A stretch of 51,916 nucleotides of DNA, taken from NCBI GenBank assembly GCA_944389085.1, contig CALXLB010000032.1, forward strand, positions 1 through 51,916, given 5' to 3'. A program made the position numbers and the translations under genes. The notes under the pieces are model-generated. The model did not search any database. It was not told the DNA's origin and saw nothing but the letters and a program-made list of their open reading frames with translations. The DNA comes from an uncultured Spirochaetaceae bacterium (GTDB lineage Bacteria > Spirochaetota > Spirochaetia > Sphaerochaetales > Sphaerochaetaceae). This document shows positions 8,391 to 17,480 of the stretch, piece by piece; position 1 is the first letter of the stretch, and each line of letters begins with the position of its first letter.

Positions 8391-9634
8391 TGGTTCCCGT
8401 CTGCAAATGATGCTGCAATGAGTTCTATCCTTCCCATCATTCTTTTCGCGGCCTCGCCAGGAGAAAGGATTCTGAAACCAACCATGTGTATGTACTCACT
8501 GATCACTACCTGCAGCTCATCTTCCATCTCATATGCAATCGAAGACAAAGCAGAGTTCTTGAGAGCTGATATAACCATCGGATATACCAGAGAATCAGAA
8601 CTGACAGATTCAGCATTATATCTGTTTACAGGCAAGCCGCAGGAATCGGATAGCATTGCTGCTGCCTCCGGATCATTTACAAGAAAACTGATAAAAGCTG
8701 CTGCTTCGCTCTTATGCTCGGACTTATTGCTGATTGCCAGCAGCATTGTCGGTGCCGCATATACACCGCTATCAACAGCATCATCGGGTACTGGATATGG
8801 GGCCGTCCCGACAGGAAAAGGAGAACCTGAGGCTATATCTGGAACCGTTGAAGAAGATGCTGTTGTCATTCCCCACTTCCCGTTTATCCACATCTCGTTG
8901 CTCTGCGGCAGCCAGTTCTCATAAAGCGTCCCGATGCCGAAATCCGGGATAGTTCCAGTCTCTATCAGATAAAGAATGAAGCATAAAGCCTCTTCAAGAT
9001 CATCGGCTGTACAGCCTACGCTCCCATCCTCATTGATGATATGCTTTCCACTGTTCTGAAGGATGAATGTTCTGAATATATAATGCCACTGTGCATCTGG
9101 GACAAACAGCAGATAAGACGTCGGATCTGCTTTATGCACACGTTTACCATTTTCAATGATGTCATCCCAATTCCAGAAAAAAGGATCAGAGAGGGAAAAT
9201 CTGTCAATGAAATCCTTATTGTAGACAAGACCCAACCCATTCATTCCCAATGGAATACCGATGAGTTTTGAATTCTTCATGGAATACTTCTCAATCAAGC
9301 TGCTGTCGAGGGCTGAGATATCAAGAGATGGCAGAGTTTTCAGATCCGTAAGCTCCTTCTCATCTATCCAGCTTGTCCACTTATAATCATAGGCGGAAAT
9401 ATCAGCAAGGGTTCCCTCCCTCATCCTGATTCTGAATGACTGCTGGCAGTCTCCATATAGATGCTCATCGAGTATGATATCAATATCAGGATTCCTTTCC
9501 TCATAAATCATCGCAGCTCTTTCCATTGCCTGGAACCGCATCTCATTTCCCCAGAAGGAAAATCTGATTGCAATATCAGCAAAAAGCGAAAATGGCACGA
9601 AAAAGAGAATCGTCAGCAGGGAAAGTTTTCTCAT
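8387..9634 (-). CDS. Extracellular sugar-binding protein (ABC family 1)
   Basis: A 415-residue periplasmic protein with a signal peptide (MRKLSLLTILFFVPFSLFA) and the typical opening of family-1 binding proteins (IRFSFWGNE..., YEERNPDIDI). Further on it has the hinge-region aromatic residues and the C-terminal AAAFISFLVNDPEAA block. It should bind a sugar or oligosaccharide. No transporter permeases lie nearby. Instead it is divergent from a YesN/YesM-type two-component pair, so it may serve sensing rather than transport. That role is inference. Confidence 0.85.
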   Translation of the reverse strand: MRKLSLLTILFFVPFSLFADIAIRFSFWGNEMRFQAMERAAMIYEERNPDIDIILDEHLYGDCQQSFRIRMREGTLADISAYDYKWTSWIDEKELTDLKTLPSLDISALDSSLIEKYSMKNSKLIGIPLGMNGLGLVYNKDFIDRFSLSDPFFWNWDDIIENGKRVHKADPTSYLLFVPDAQWHYIFRTFILQNSGKHIINEDGSVGCTADDLEEALCFILYLIETGTIPDFGIGTLYENWLPQSNEMWINGKWGMTTASSSTVPDIASGSPFPVGTAPYPVPDDAVDSGVYAAPTMLLAISNKSEHKSEAAAFISFLVNDPEAAAMLSDSCGLPVNRYNAESVSSDSLVYPMVISALKNSALSSIAYEMEDELQVVISEYIHMVGFRILSPGEAAKRMMGRIELIAASFADGNQ

Positions 9635-9715
9635 ATATAGATTCTACACTCACTTACGAAGCATTTGAAGTGGCTCAATATGAAGTTTTCAGATAATATT
9701 AAAGCGGAGGCTGAT

Positions 9716-10441
9716 GTGTATTCCCTGATAATTGTTGAAGATGAAGATGACAGCAGACGCGGTTTAATGGAATATATCCCATGGAAGGATTTCGGGTTTT
9801 ATCCGCTTAAGGACTTCCCTGATGCAGATTCTGCACTCGCCTACCTATCCTCATCCTCTCCCGATGTTCTTCTCACAGATATCATGATGCCAGGAATGGA
9901 TGGAATCACACTCATTGAAAAAGCAAAGGCTATAAGGCCTGATATGATTCCTGTCGTTCTTTCTGGGTATAGTGATTTCGACTACGCAAGACGCTGCATC
10001 TCGCTCGGAGTAAGAGAGTATATTCTCAAACCAGCCGGACTGGAAGAGCTGAGAGAAGTCTTTTCCAGAATACATGACGAATTAGGGCGTAAAGACAGTA
10101 AAACCAATAAATTATCTCCAGCAGAGCTGGTAAGCGACATGCAGACATTCATCAAAGACACACTCTCAACTGTGAGCCTGAAATCATTGTCTGATAAATT
10201 CTCTCTGAACCAGTATTATATTTCGGAAATATTCCATCAGCATGCCGGGGTCAGCTTCCAGGAATACGCTGCCTCAGAGAGGATGAATGCCGCAATGGAT
10301 CTGTTAGCTTCATCCAGTCTCCCGATTGCAGCTATAAGCGAGAAAGTCGGATATACAAGCCCCTCAAGCTTCACGCGTTCATTCAGAGAAAAGAATGGCA
10401 TGACACCAAAGGAATACAGGGAAAAGCTGCATGCAAGATAA
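9716..10441 (+). CDS. YesN-type response regulator with AraC domain
   Basis: A receiver domain (LIIVEDEDDSRRGL, Asp in LLTDIMMPGMDG, Lys in YILKPAGLEE) is followed by a C-terminal AraC helix-turn-helix pair (LSDKFSLNQYYISEIFHQ and ISEKVGYTSPSSFTRSFRE). The start is chosen as GTG 9716 because GGAGG at 9706-9710 is five bases upstream and gives the usual compact N-terminus MYSLIIVEDE. Upstream in-frame TTG 9665 and ATG 9680 lack a ribosome site. The gene overlaps its kinase by 11 bases. Such regulators usually activate carbohydrate uptake and degradation genes; the pectinase downstream is a likely target. Confidence 0.88.
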   Translation: MYSLIIVEDEDDSRRGLMEYIPWKDFGFYPLKDFPDADSALAYLSSSSPDVLLTDIMMPGMDGITLIEKAKAIRPDMIPVVLSGYSDFDYARRCISLGVREYILKPAGLEELREVFSRIHDELGRKDSKTNKLSPAELVSDMQTFIKDTLSTVSLKSLSDKFSLNQYYISEIFHQHAGVSFQEYAASERMNAAMDLLASSSLPIAAISEKVGYTSPSSFTRSFREKNGMTPKEYREKLHAR

Positions 10442-12170
10442 TAACCGTTTCCGTATCATCATCTCTGCGATATTCCATAATACGCTTCCGATTCTTCTTC
10501 CAACAATCATTCTCAGTTTTCTTATCTGGAATGGAGTCGGAACAGGCATTACTGAAGAAATAGACAGTGGCAACATGTCGCATTTAAGCCAGTATGCAAG
10601 CAGCGTAGAAGCCCAGTTCGAGAGTCTTGAGCATATGGAAGCGATTCTGAGTTCAAGTCCTACAATCAGATACAGGCTGAAAAGCATCTTCAGTGACAAC
10701 GGAACTATCTCATACGATGAATATGTCGCAATGGATACTGCCGCGGATTTTCTTCGCAGTACTATCCAGTACAGTACGATAACCGACAGCATCTACATCT
10801 ATTTTCCCAACAGAGAGGGCTGGTTCTTCTCTTCAAAGGGCGGACTGACAATGCTCTCCTCTGATAAAGACACACTCTGGTTCGATATTCTCAACGACCT
10901 CAATGATAACATCTCATCCTGGAGTGGCTATCGTCTTACAAGCTGGGCAAATACCGAAACTTTCTTTTCAATCATCTCACCAATTTCCGCTTCTGGAGGC
11001 TGGAATGAAGGGGCTCTTATCCTCAATGCAAATCCAGAAGCCATCACAGAGATGATGAAAGAACTTATTAATAACGAAAAAGGAGAACTCCTTATTCTCG
11101 ATGAGAACAATACACCTCTCTTTGCAACTGTCCCTGCAAGAGAAGCGACAAAGCTTTCAGCCATGCTGGGCAGCAACGAGAAGACAATAAGCAATGGCAC
11201 AGTTCTTTATCAGATGGAGATGGACAGAGGCTGGAAATCCGTCCTTGTTATTCCTTACAGCATAGCATATGAACTGAATACGGCAACAAGGATTCTCATT
11301 GCAGTCTTCACTGTAATCATTGTTCTGATTTCATTCTTCATATCAGTCCGCAGAGCTGAAGAAGAGCTGGAAAATCTCGATATGCTGCAGAGAGAGCTGA
11401 ATCCAGAAGGAAAGAAACAAAGAGCAAAACATTCAAAAGCACTCTATCCCAGATTATCGCAAGAGCTCTTTTCATCCTATCTCAGTGCAAGGCGTCTGAA
11501 TGATGAAAGAACAGAACTTGAGCTCACCGCCCTCTCACTGCAGCTGACTCCGCACTTTCTCTACAATACGCTGCAGGTCATCAGATGGAAGACGATTGCA
11601 TTGACAGGAAAGGAAAATGATGCCTCATACATGCTGGATAATCTTTCAGCGCTTCTTGGCTATGTCCTTGGTGACAGGAATCTTTTTTCAACGCTTGAGG
11701 ATGAAATCAATGCGACAAAAGCATATATAGCAATACAGAGACGGAGATTCTCAGACGAATTCGAGGCTGTATGGGATATCTCTGAAGAAGCAGATGGAGA
11801 AATAAAGATCCCGAAGCTCATTCTGCAGCCTCTTATTGAAAACGCTATCAGCCATGGAATAAGAGGAACTGGAAAACAGGGCCTGCTTAAAATCCGCATT
11901 TTCATAGATACAGGCCGCTATCTTAAAATAAGAATCACGGACAATGGCAGAGGAATCGACGAGGATAAGCTGAAGAGAATCAGAAGAGCACTCTCAAAGG
12001 GCGCAAGACACGGCAACCAGGATATCTCAATCGGGCTTGGCAATGTACAGACGAGGCTCTACCTTCTCTTCACGCCACCGCATTCTCTTGGCATCTGCAG
12101 CAGAGAAGGAAAAGGAACTGCTGTCACATTCTCCATACCTCTTGATTCTGCCCTCTTCAGGAAAATCTGA
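10431..12170 (+). CDS. YesM-type sensor histidine kinase
   Basis: A 579-residue membrane kinase. One transmembrane helix lies near residues 15-30, then about 260 residues of extracytoplasmic sensor domain and a second helix (ILIAVFTVIIVLISFFIS). The cytoplasmic part has the His_kinase box LQLTPHFLYNTLQVIRWK and a HATPase domain (LQPLIENAISHGI, ITDNGRGID, IGLGNVQTRL). No clear HAMP domain is seen between helix and kinase box. The ATG lies inside the 3' end of the regulator gene, so the two are translationally coupled. It likely reads a sugar signal outside the membrane, perhaps through the adjacent binding protein. Confidence 0.88.
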   Translation: MQDNNRFRIIISAIFHNTLPILLPTIILSFLIWNGVGTGITEEIDSGNMSHLSQYASSVEAQFESLEHMEAILSSSPTIRYRLKSIFSDNGTISYDEYVAMDTAADFLRSTIQYSTITDSIYIYFPNREGWFFSSKGGLTMLSSDKDTLWFDILNDLNDNISSWSGYRLTSWANTETFFSIISPISASGGWNEGALILNANPEAITEMMKELINNEKGELLILDENNTPLFATVPAREATKLSAMLGSNEKTISNGTVLYQMEMDRGWKSVLVIPYSIAYELNTATRILIAVFTVIIVLISFFISVRRAEEELENLDMLQRELNPEGKKQRAKHSKALYPRLSQELFSSYLSARRLNDERTELELTALSLQLTPHFLYNTLQVIRWKTIALTGKENDASYMLDNLSALLGYVLGDRNLFSTLEDEINATKAYIAIQRRRFSDEFEAVWDISEEADGEIKIPKLILQPLIENAISHGIRGTGKQGLLKIRIFIDTGRYLKIRITDNGRGIDEDKLKRIRRALSKGARHGNQDISIGLGNVQTRLYLLFTPPHSLGICSREGKGTAVTFSIPLDSALFRKI

Positions 12171-12284
12171 TCACCCCCGAATGCAGAATGTGCAGAACTT
12201 GGGGATATTCTCCAAAAATTGAAGATTGAAGCACAGTATTTATTGATACATCCTAAAAGAGGAAAAAATCAATTGGAGGTTATC

Positions 12285-13655
12285 ATGAAAAAGTGCTTAA
12301 CTCTGCTTCTTGCAGCACTTCTCCTCGTTTCAGTTCTTCCAGCAACTGTTGTTGATACACAGGAAGATTGGAACATGGCTTCAACTATCGTACAGTCAAT
12401 CCAGCGCCCACAGATTCCTGAGGATTATCAGGTGAATATTGCTGATCTCGGAGCAAAGGGAGACGGAACAACAAACGATCTTCCTGTTCTTCAGCAGGCT
12501 ATTGACGAGACATCAGAGCGCGGTGGCGGACGTGTTGTAGTTCCTGCAGGAACATACTACATGGCAGGTCCAGTTGTCCTCAAGAGCTACGTAGACCTTC
12601 ACCTTGAAGAAGGCTCAAGACTTCTTTTCAGCCCTAATCCTGAAGATTACCCAATCGTAGAGACAAGATGGGAAGGCACAAGACTCATGAACTATTCTCC
12701 TCTTGTATACGCATATGGCCAGCATGATATCGCTATCACAGGTAAGGGAACTATCGATGGAAACCCAGAGAGCGAATTCCACAAGTGGCCATCAATGCAG
12801 AAGGCTGACCAGGTACAGCTCAGACTTTATGGTTCAGAGGGCGTTCCTGTAGAGCAGAGAGTATTCGGCGAAGGCCATTACCTCAGACCATCCTGCATCC
12901 AGATCAACTACTGCCAGCGCGTTCTCCTCGAGGACTACACAGTAACTAACTCTCCATTCTGGATCAACCACCTCAACTGCTCCGATCATGTTCAGGTTAA
13001 CGGAATCAACGTTGACAGTATGTTCGCAAACAATGATGGCGTTGACGTAGAATCTTCTACATACGTTGTTGTTGAGAACTGTACATTCCACACTGGCGAC
13101 GACTCTGTTGTTGTAAAGAGCGGTAGAGACTATGACGGCCGTGTTGTTGCTCGTCCTTCTAAGTATGTTGTTGTCAGAAACAATGACATGGGCGGCGAAG
13201 ACGGTATCGCACTCGGAAGCGAGATGTCCGGTGGAATCGAATGGGTATTCTTTGAAAACAACATCATGAGAGACGGTGTTTCCGCTATCCGTTTCAAGGC
13301 TAACCTTGACCGCGGTGCTACATGTAAGCACATCAGAGTCAGAAACATGGAAATCGAAGACTTCGAGAACTTCATCTTCTTCGAACTCAAGTATTCTGGC
13401 GAGCTTGGCGGCAACTTCCCAACTGTCTACTCTGACCTCGTATTCGAAGACATCCACGTTAAGAGCGTTGCTAACAACATCTTCGACGCAAAGGCACCAG
13501 CTGGATATCCACTCCAGAATGTCACAATCCAGAACGTCAAGATTGACGAAGCTGGCAACACAAGCGGCTGGATCATCGAGAACGTCAAAGACCTCGTTCT
13601 TGACAACTTCGAGATCAACGATCAGAGACTTACAGGAACTCTCTCCTCTATCTGA
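12285..13655 (+). CDS. Exported GH28 polygalacturonase
   Basis: A 456-residue right-handed beta-helix glycosidase with signal peptide MKKCLTLLLAALLLVSVLPA. GH28 signatures are seen in order: the N-terminal DLGAKGDGTTND loop, the catalytic region NNDGVDVES with its NxD, then HTGDDSVVVKSG with the paired Asp, and a GSEMSGG block followed by IRFKAN. It should hydrolyse pectin or rhamnogalacturonan backbones. TTGGAGG at 12274-12280 fixes the start; the frame upstream to 12219 has no signal. Codon choice (many AAC, GTT, CTC) suggests high expression. It follows the two-component genes and ends in a strong terminator. Confidence 0.9.
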   Translation: MKKCLTLLLAALLLVSVLPATVVDTQEDWNMASTIVQSIQRPQIPEDYQVNIADLGAKGDGTTNDLPVLQQAIDETSERGGGRVVVPAGTYYMAGPVVLKSYVDLHLEEGSRLLFSPNPEDYPIVETRWEGTRLMNYSPLVYAYGQHDIAITGKGTIDGNPESEFHKWPSMQKADQVQLRLYGSEGVPVEQRVFGEGHYLRPSCIQINYCQRVLLEDYTVTNSPFWINHLNCSDHVQVNGINVDSMFANNDGVDVESSTYVVVENCTFHTGDDSVVVKSGRDYDGRVVARPSKYVVVRNNDMGGEDGIALGSEMSGGIEWVFFENNIMRDGVSAIRFKANLDRGATCKHIRVRNMEIEDFENFIFFELKYSGELGGNFPTVYSDLVFEDIHVKSVANNIFDAKAPAGYPLQNVTIQNVKIDEAGNTSGWIIENVKDLVLDNFEINDQRLTGTLSSI

Positions 13656-13677
13656 TCATAACTCACTTGTTTCTGTT

Positions 13678-13716
13678 CCCCTCCTGTTCTCCTATCAGGA
13701 GGGGTTTCTATTTTTA
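13678..13716 (+). terminator. Rho-independent terminator of the pectinase gene
   Basis: CCCCTCCTG at 13678-13686 and CAGGAGGGG at 13696-13704 form a perfect 9-bp stem, followed by a T-rich run (TTTCTATTTTT). Confidence 0.9.
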
Positions 13717-13740
13717 TTGACAAAGTGTAGACAAGTATGC

Positions 13741-13825
13741 AAAAAGCTTAAAAACGTGTGAAAATCCGGCTGTGAAAATCTCAAAAACGTGAAATAATAA
13801 GACAGAGAAAAGCTTAAAAACGTGA
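13741..13825. repeat. Short direct repeats in front of the first DUF4143-type ATPase gene
   Basis: AAAAGCTTAAAAACGTG occurs at about 13742-13758 and 13808-13824, and the shorter core CAAAAACGTGA at 13782-13792. TGTGAAAATC is also present twice between them. They end nine bases before the ATG. They could be operator iterons or traces of the element that carried the gene. Confidence 0.6.
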
Positions 13826-13833
13826 GAACAGGT

Positions 13834-15186
13834 ATGAAACGAAAGATAACTGATGAGTTCATAAAGTGGAAAAATGAAGACAAAGGACGTACTGCCCTAC
13901 TGGTTGAAGGTGCGCGGCGTGTCGGAAAAAGCTATATCGTTGAAGAATTTGCAAGAAAATATTACAGAAGCTATATTCTGATCGATTTCATGATTGCCAG
14001 CCCTCAGGTCAAACAGTTGTTTGAAGATTATCTTGATGATCTTGATTCTTTTTTTGCCCGTCTGTCTTTATTTACACACAAGGAACTTTTTGAGCGTGAT
14101 ACACTTATAATCTTTGATGAAATTCAAATGTATCCTAAAGCAAGAGCCGCTCTGAAATATCTTGTTGCGGACGGGCGCTATGATTACATAGAAACAGGTT
14201 CACTGCTTTCAATAAGGAAAAATACGAGTAAGATTGTCATACCTTCAGAAGAAAAGCATATAAAGCTAAACCCTATGGATTTTGAGGAGTATCTGTGGGC
14301 ACGCAATGATAATATGACAATGAAGCTCATACGCGCATGCTTTGAGGAGAAAAAACAGCTCGGACAAGCAGCCCACAGAGAAATCATGAAAAGATTCAGG
14401 GAATATATTCTCATAGGCGGAATGCCTCAGGTTGTAAAAACATTCATTGAGACAAATGATTTCATGAAAGCCGAAGAGGCAAAGAGAATGATTCTAGATC
14501 TTTATCGTGATGATATTTCCAAATATGCTGAAGGATACCAGGAAAAAGTCAGGGCAATATTCGATGAGATTCCGCATTCGCTTGCAAGGCATGACATTTC
14601 ATTCAAATTGGCTGCCTTAGATAAAAACGCAAGGATGAGGGACTATGAAAGTGCCTTTTTCTGGTTGAATGATGCCATGATATGCAATATGTGCTATCTG
14701 AGTACAGAACCGAATATCGGCTTGGGTATCAATGCAGAAAGACTCCGACTGAAGCCTTATGTTTCTGATACCGGCTTGTTGATCAGCATTATATTTGATG
14801 AAAATAGTCTGCCTGACAAGGAAATATATGAAAAAATCCTCACTGACAAACTTGAAGTTAATCTTGGTATCGTAATGGAAAATGCTGTTGCCCAGATGAT
14901 TACGGCAAGCGGAAGGAAGCTTTACTATTACGCATCAAACGACACAGAAGATAAAAGCAATCGTATGGAAATTGATTTTCTCATCCGTAAGCGAAGTGTG
15001 ACAAGCAGGCACAATATCATTCCTGTAGAAGTAAAGTCGACTTCTCATTACAAGACAATATCATTAAATAAATTCACTGAGAAGTTCCAGAATTATTCCG
15101 GTTCTCCGATCATTATCCATACAGGCGACTATATGGTAAAAAATGGAATAGAATGTGTTCCTCTCTATATGACAGAATTGCTTTAG
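13834..15186 (+). CDS. AAA_14/DUF4143-type ATPase, copy 1
   Basis: A 450-residue protein. An N-terminal P-loop ATPase (VEGARRVGKSY, Walker B LIIFDEIQMYPKARAAL, sensor IETGSLLSI) is followed by the DUF4143 region with a nuclease-like core (MEIDFLIRK..., IPVEVKSTSHYKT). This family is common, sporadic and often present in several copies; its function is not established. The D, E and K pattern in the C-terminal part resembles a PD-(D/E)xK fold. ATG 13834 is preferred over GTG 13822 on codon grounds; there is no good ribosome site. It lies alone behind short repeats, a pattern shared with the second copy near 23 kb. Confidence 0.85.
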   Translation: MKRKITDEFIKWKNEDKGRTALLVEGARRVGKSYIVEEFARKYYRSYILIDFMIASPQVKQLFEDYLDDLDSFFARLSLFTHKELFERDTLIIFDEIQMYPKARAALKYLVADGRYDYIETGSLLSIRKNTSKIVIPSEEKHIKLNPMDFEEYLWARNDNMTMKLIRACFEEKKQLGQAAHREIMKRFREYILIGGMPQVVKTFIETNDFMKAEEAKRMILDLYRDDISKYAEGYQEKVRAIFDEIPHSLARHDISFKLAALDKNARMRDYESAFFWLNDAMICNMCYLSTEPNIGLGINAERLRLKPYVSDTGLLISIIFDENSLPDKEIYEKILTDKLEVNLGIVMENAVAQMITASGRKLYYYASNDTEDKSNRMEIDFLIRKRSVTSRHNIIPVEVKSTSHYKTISLNKFTEKFQNYSGSPIIIHTGDYMVKNGIECVPLYMTELL

Positions 15187-15226
15187 CCAGTTTTGCTGAC
15201 TGCAGATTGTATATCGAGTAAGTAGA

Positions 15227-15249
15227 GGGCTGTTAAGAATTAACAGCCC
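15227..15249. terminator. Hairpin between convergent genes
   Basis: GGGCTGTTAA at 15227-15236 pairs perfectly with TTAACAGCCC at 15240-15249 around a three-base loop. There is no clear T-run on either side, so it is only a possible terminator. Confidence 0.45.
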
Positions 15250-15274
15250 CTGATATCGGGAAGATAAGGTATGA

Positions 15275-15736
15275 TCACTCAGAAATCATAGCCTGCATAG
15301 CAGCAGGATCGAATGCCTTACCATTGAGCTCTGCCTTCTTGATTGTTGTGATATTTCCATCATCTCCTGCAGTTGTCTCAGCAACATATACGATTGATTT
15401 TTCATCGCCGAAAATCGGCTTATAAGCAATATCAATATCGTAATTCACAGACTGCTCGCCCTGGAACATGCCGGAAAGATCCACGTTAATGCGGACATGG
15501 CCATCTTCTGTGACTGTGTAGATACCAAGCTTATCCCCTTCTTTGTACTCTCCATTGCTTTCATTGCCAGTAATAGCATTTGCTACCCCGCCGAAACCAG
15601 CAGATGCAAGAACCTCCTGAAGCGTATCTTTATATTCCTTCGCCTCTTCTGCAGTAGGCGCAGGAAGGGATACAGTCTGGCAAGATGCCAGAAGCACGAT
15701 CAGCACTACCAACAATACAGATGTAAGTTTTTTCAT
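15275..15736 (-). CDS. Small lipoprotein of unknown function
   Basis: A 153-residue protein. AGGAGG at 15745-15750 sets the start at ATG 15736, giving a lipoprotein signal (MKKLTSVLLVVLIVLLASC). The mature part is acidic and strand-rich, ends around AAMQAMISE, and shows no known domain. The upstream in-frame extension to 15871 is non-coding and contains the terminator of the next gene. It is the first of nine lipoprotein genes in the island. Confidence 0.75.
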   Translation of the reverse strand: MKKLTSVLLVVLIVLLASCQTVSLPAPTAEEAKEYKDTLQEVLASAGFGGVANAITGNESNGEYKEGDKLGIYTVTEDGHVRINVDLSGMFQGEQSVNYDIDIAYKPIFGDEKSIVYVAETTAGDDGNITTIKKAELNGKAFDPAAMQAMISE

Positions 15737-15834
15737 TCGTTTTTCCTCCTCAAGAAAATCCGTGAAATTATTATAAGCTTCAAATTCTACAAGGCGTATT
15801 CTGATTAACAGAGGAAAATTGTCAGGAAAACAGA

Positions 15835-15869
15835 TAAAAAAGAGAGGAAGCTGTGTCAGACTCCCTCTC
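15835..15869 (-). terminator. Terminator of the frameshifted lipoprotein gene
   Basis: Read on the minus strand, GAGAGG (15869-15864) pairs with CCTCTC (15847-15842) and is followed by TTTTTTATC. It lies just after the stop at 15883. Confidence 0.75.
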
Positions 15870-15882
15870 AAACAGAATTGAA

Positions 15883-17407
15883 TCAGATTCTATCCAGACT
15901 GATTACGGAAGCAGTTTCAGCCTGCTGTCTCATCAGCATCACAGGTTCTTTATCTGGTTCAGCGGGATTCCAGCAGAACGTTCCAACCTCTGTGCTGCCA
16001 AGATACTGCCAGAATACAAATGTACCGTCTTCACGGACGGTAAACTCGCCGCTGGCAATCGGCTTACCTTGAATCTTGGTAGAATTGATGACATTGCTGC
16101 CCATATCAATGCTGCAGAAAGAAGAACCATTCTGATTATTCACATTACCTATCCACCATATAGTCCCATCAATAATCTCGCAATCTGTCACAGGGCCATA
16201 CTCATCAGGTATGTTGATAAGCTCATAATCTATCTTCCCATCCTTGCAGAAAACGCGGAAGAGATTATCAGCTCTGGAATTAAGCAGGAGGATTATAGCT
16301 TCCACTCCCCCATCGTGCTCCCGTCTCGACACCATCTTGATATCTCCGCTGATAGTCATATCACCATCAGTGAGATCATAGGCATTAACAAGCTTAAGCT
16401 GTCCATTATCTACAACCATGGAATAGCCATAGAAACTGCTTCCGGTGAAGTTATAAATATAATCATCATGAACAATCGTATTGCTGTAATCCCAGGAATA
16501 GGAAAATGGAAGCCAATATGGCTCGAACCCAAGGATTGCTTCTACATCTGCTGCAAAATTATTGCTGTTGATATGGGAAGGAGAAAGACCATTCCTGAAA
16601 TCGAGCAGATAATAAGTGAACCAATCGGAATCCTCTCGCACAATTGCATAATCATCGCTTATATCATCTATCCACGACACGCTGAAAACAGAACTTACTG
16701 TGCGTGGCTCAAGATTCAGAGAGCCACTTCCAAGCTCACTTTTATCAATGGAATACAATGTCAGTTCATTTACACCATCAGATCTTTCTCTTGCAAGCAG
16801 GAATATGTATGAATCTGTCGAGAAGACATACTTATTACGATCGTTCTCTTCATATATCAAAAACCCGTCATTAGTACCAGGCTGAGAGAACAGATAGACT
16901 TTGCCAGACTTTGTATCTATCAAAGCATTATTGCTACCGTAAGATCTTCTCAGATGGATCTCTACAGAAACAGCTTCCAGAATCGGATTGCCAAATTCAT
17001 CCACATCCCCCGTTTCATGGAACTGCACCACAGGTTCTCTGCGGATTTCCTTCAGACTATCTATAGTGCAGAACAGGATTCCATCTCCTAAATCACGGGC
17101 CTCTGTATTCTCAAAGACAAATTTCCTGCCATTATCTGTTTCGAACACAAGAGGCTCGAACACAACACTCCCAGGTTTTGTATATGAAAGATAGGAAGAT
17201 GAATCAACAATTGCTCGTGACAGTGAAGATGAAGCAGAAGCTGTATCATCTGCAGATATATGGAGCAATGCTGGAAATATTATCAGCCATGATGCTCATA
17301 GTGGAATAGTCTGCAGAATCACCATTTCCGCCATCAATTCCCCATGGACTGCAACCCGCAAAACAAACAACTGCAATAGCAATCAGCAAAACTCTCAGGA
17401 TTTTCAT
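15883..17407 (-). pseudogene. Large lipoprotein gene with a frameshift after the signal peptide
   Basis: ATG 17407 opens a lipoprotein signal (MKILRVLLIAIAVVCFAGC) that runs about 45 codons and meets a stop near 17255. The long body, open from about 17268 to 15883 (about 460 residues), is one frame away. Its upstream extension stops near 17300, so a single-base indel lies between about 17255 and 17305. The body is strand-rich with repeated aromatic and Asp-rich blocks (for example SYGSNNALIDTKSGKVYLF), perhaps a propeller-like surface protein; no domain is recognised. There is no ribosome site close to ATG 17407; GGGAGG lies some 27 bases upstream. A sequencing error cannot be excluded. Confidence 0.65.
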
Positions 17408-17480
17408 GCTATCAACTGTAAAACAATATGCCTCCCATCACAAGACAGAAGGCATGAACGATATCATCTGGTTTGAAACT

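Noticed and set aside
15853..16812. 319-codon plus-strand open frame
   Set aside because: Antisense to the frameshifted lipoprotein body; no ribosome site or recognisable domain.
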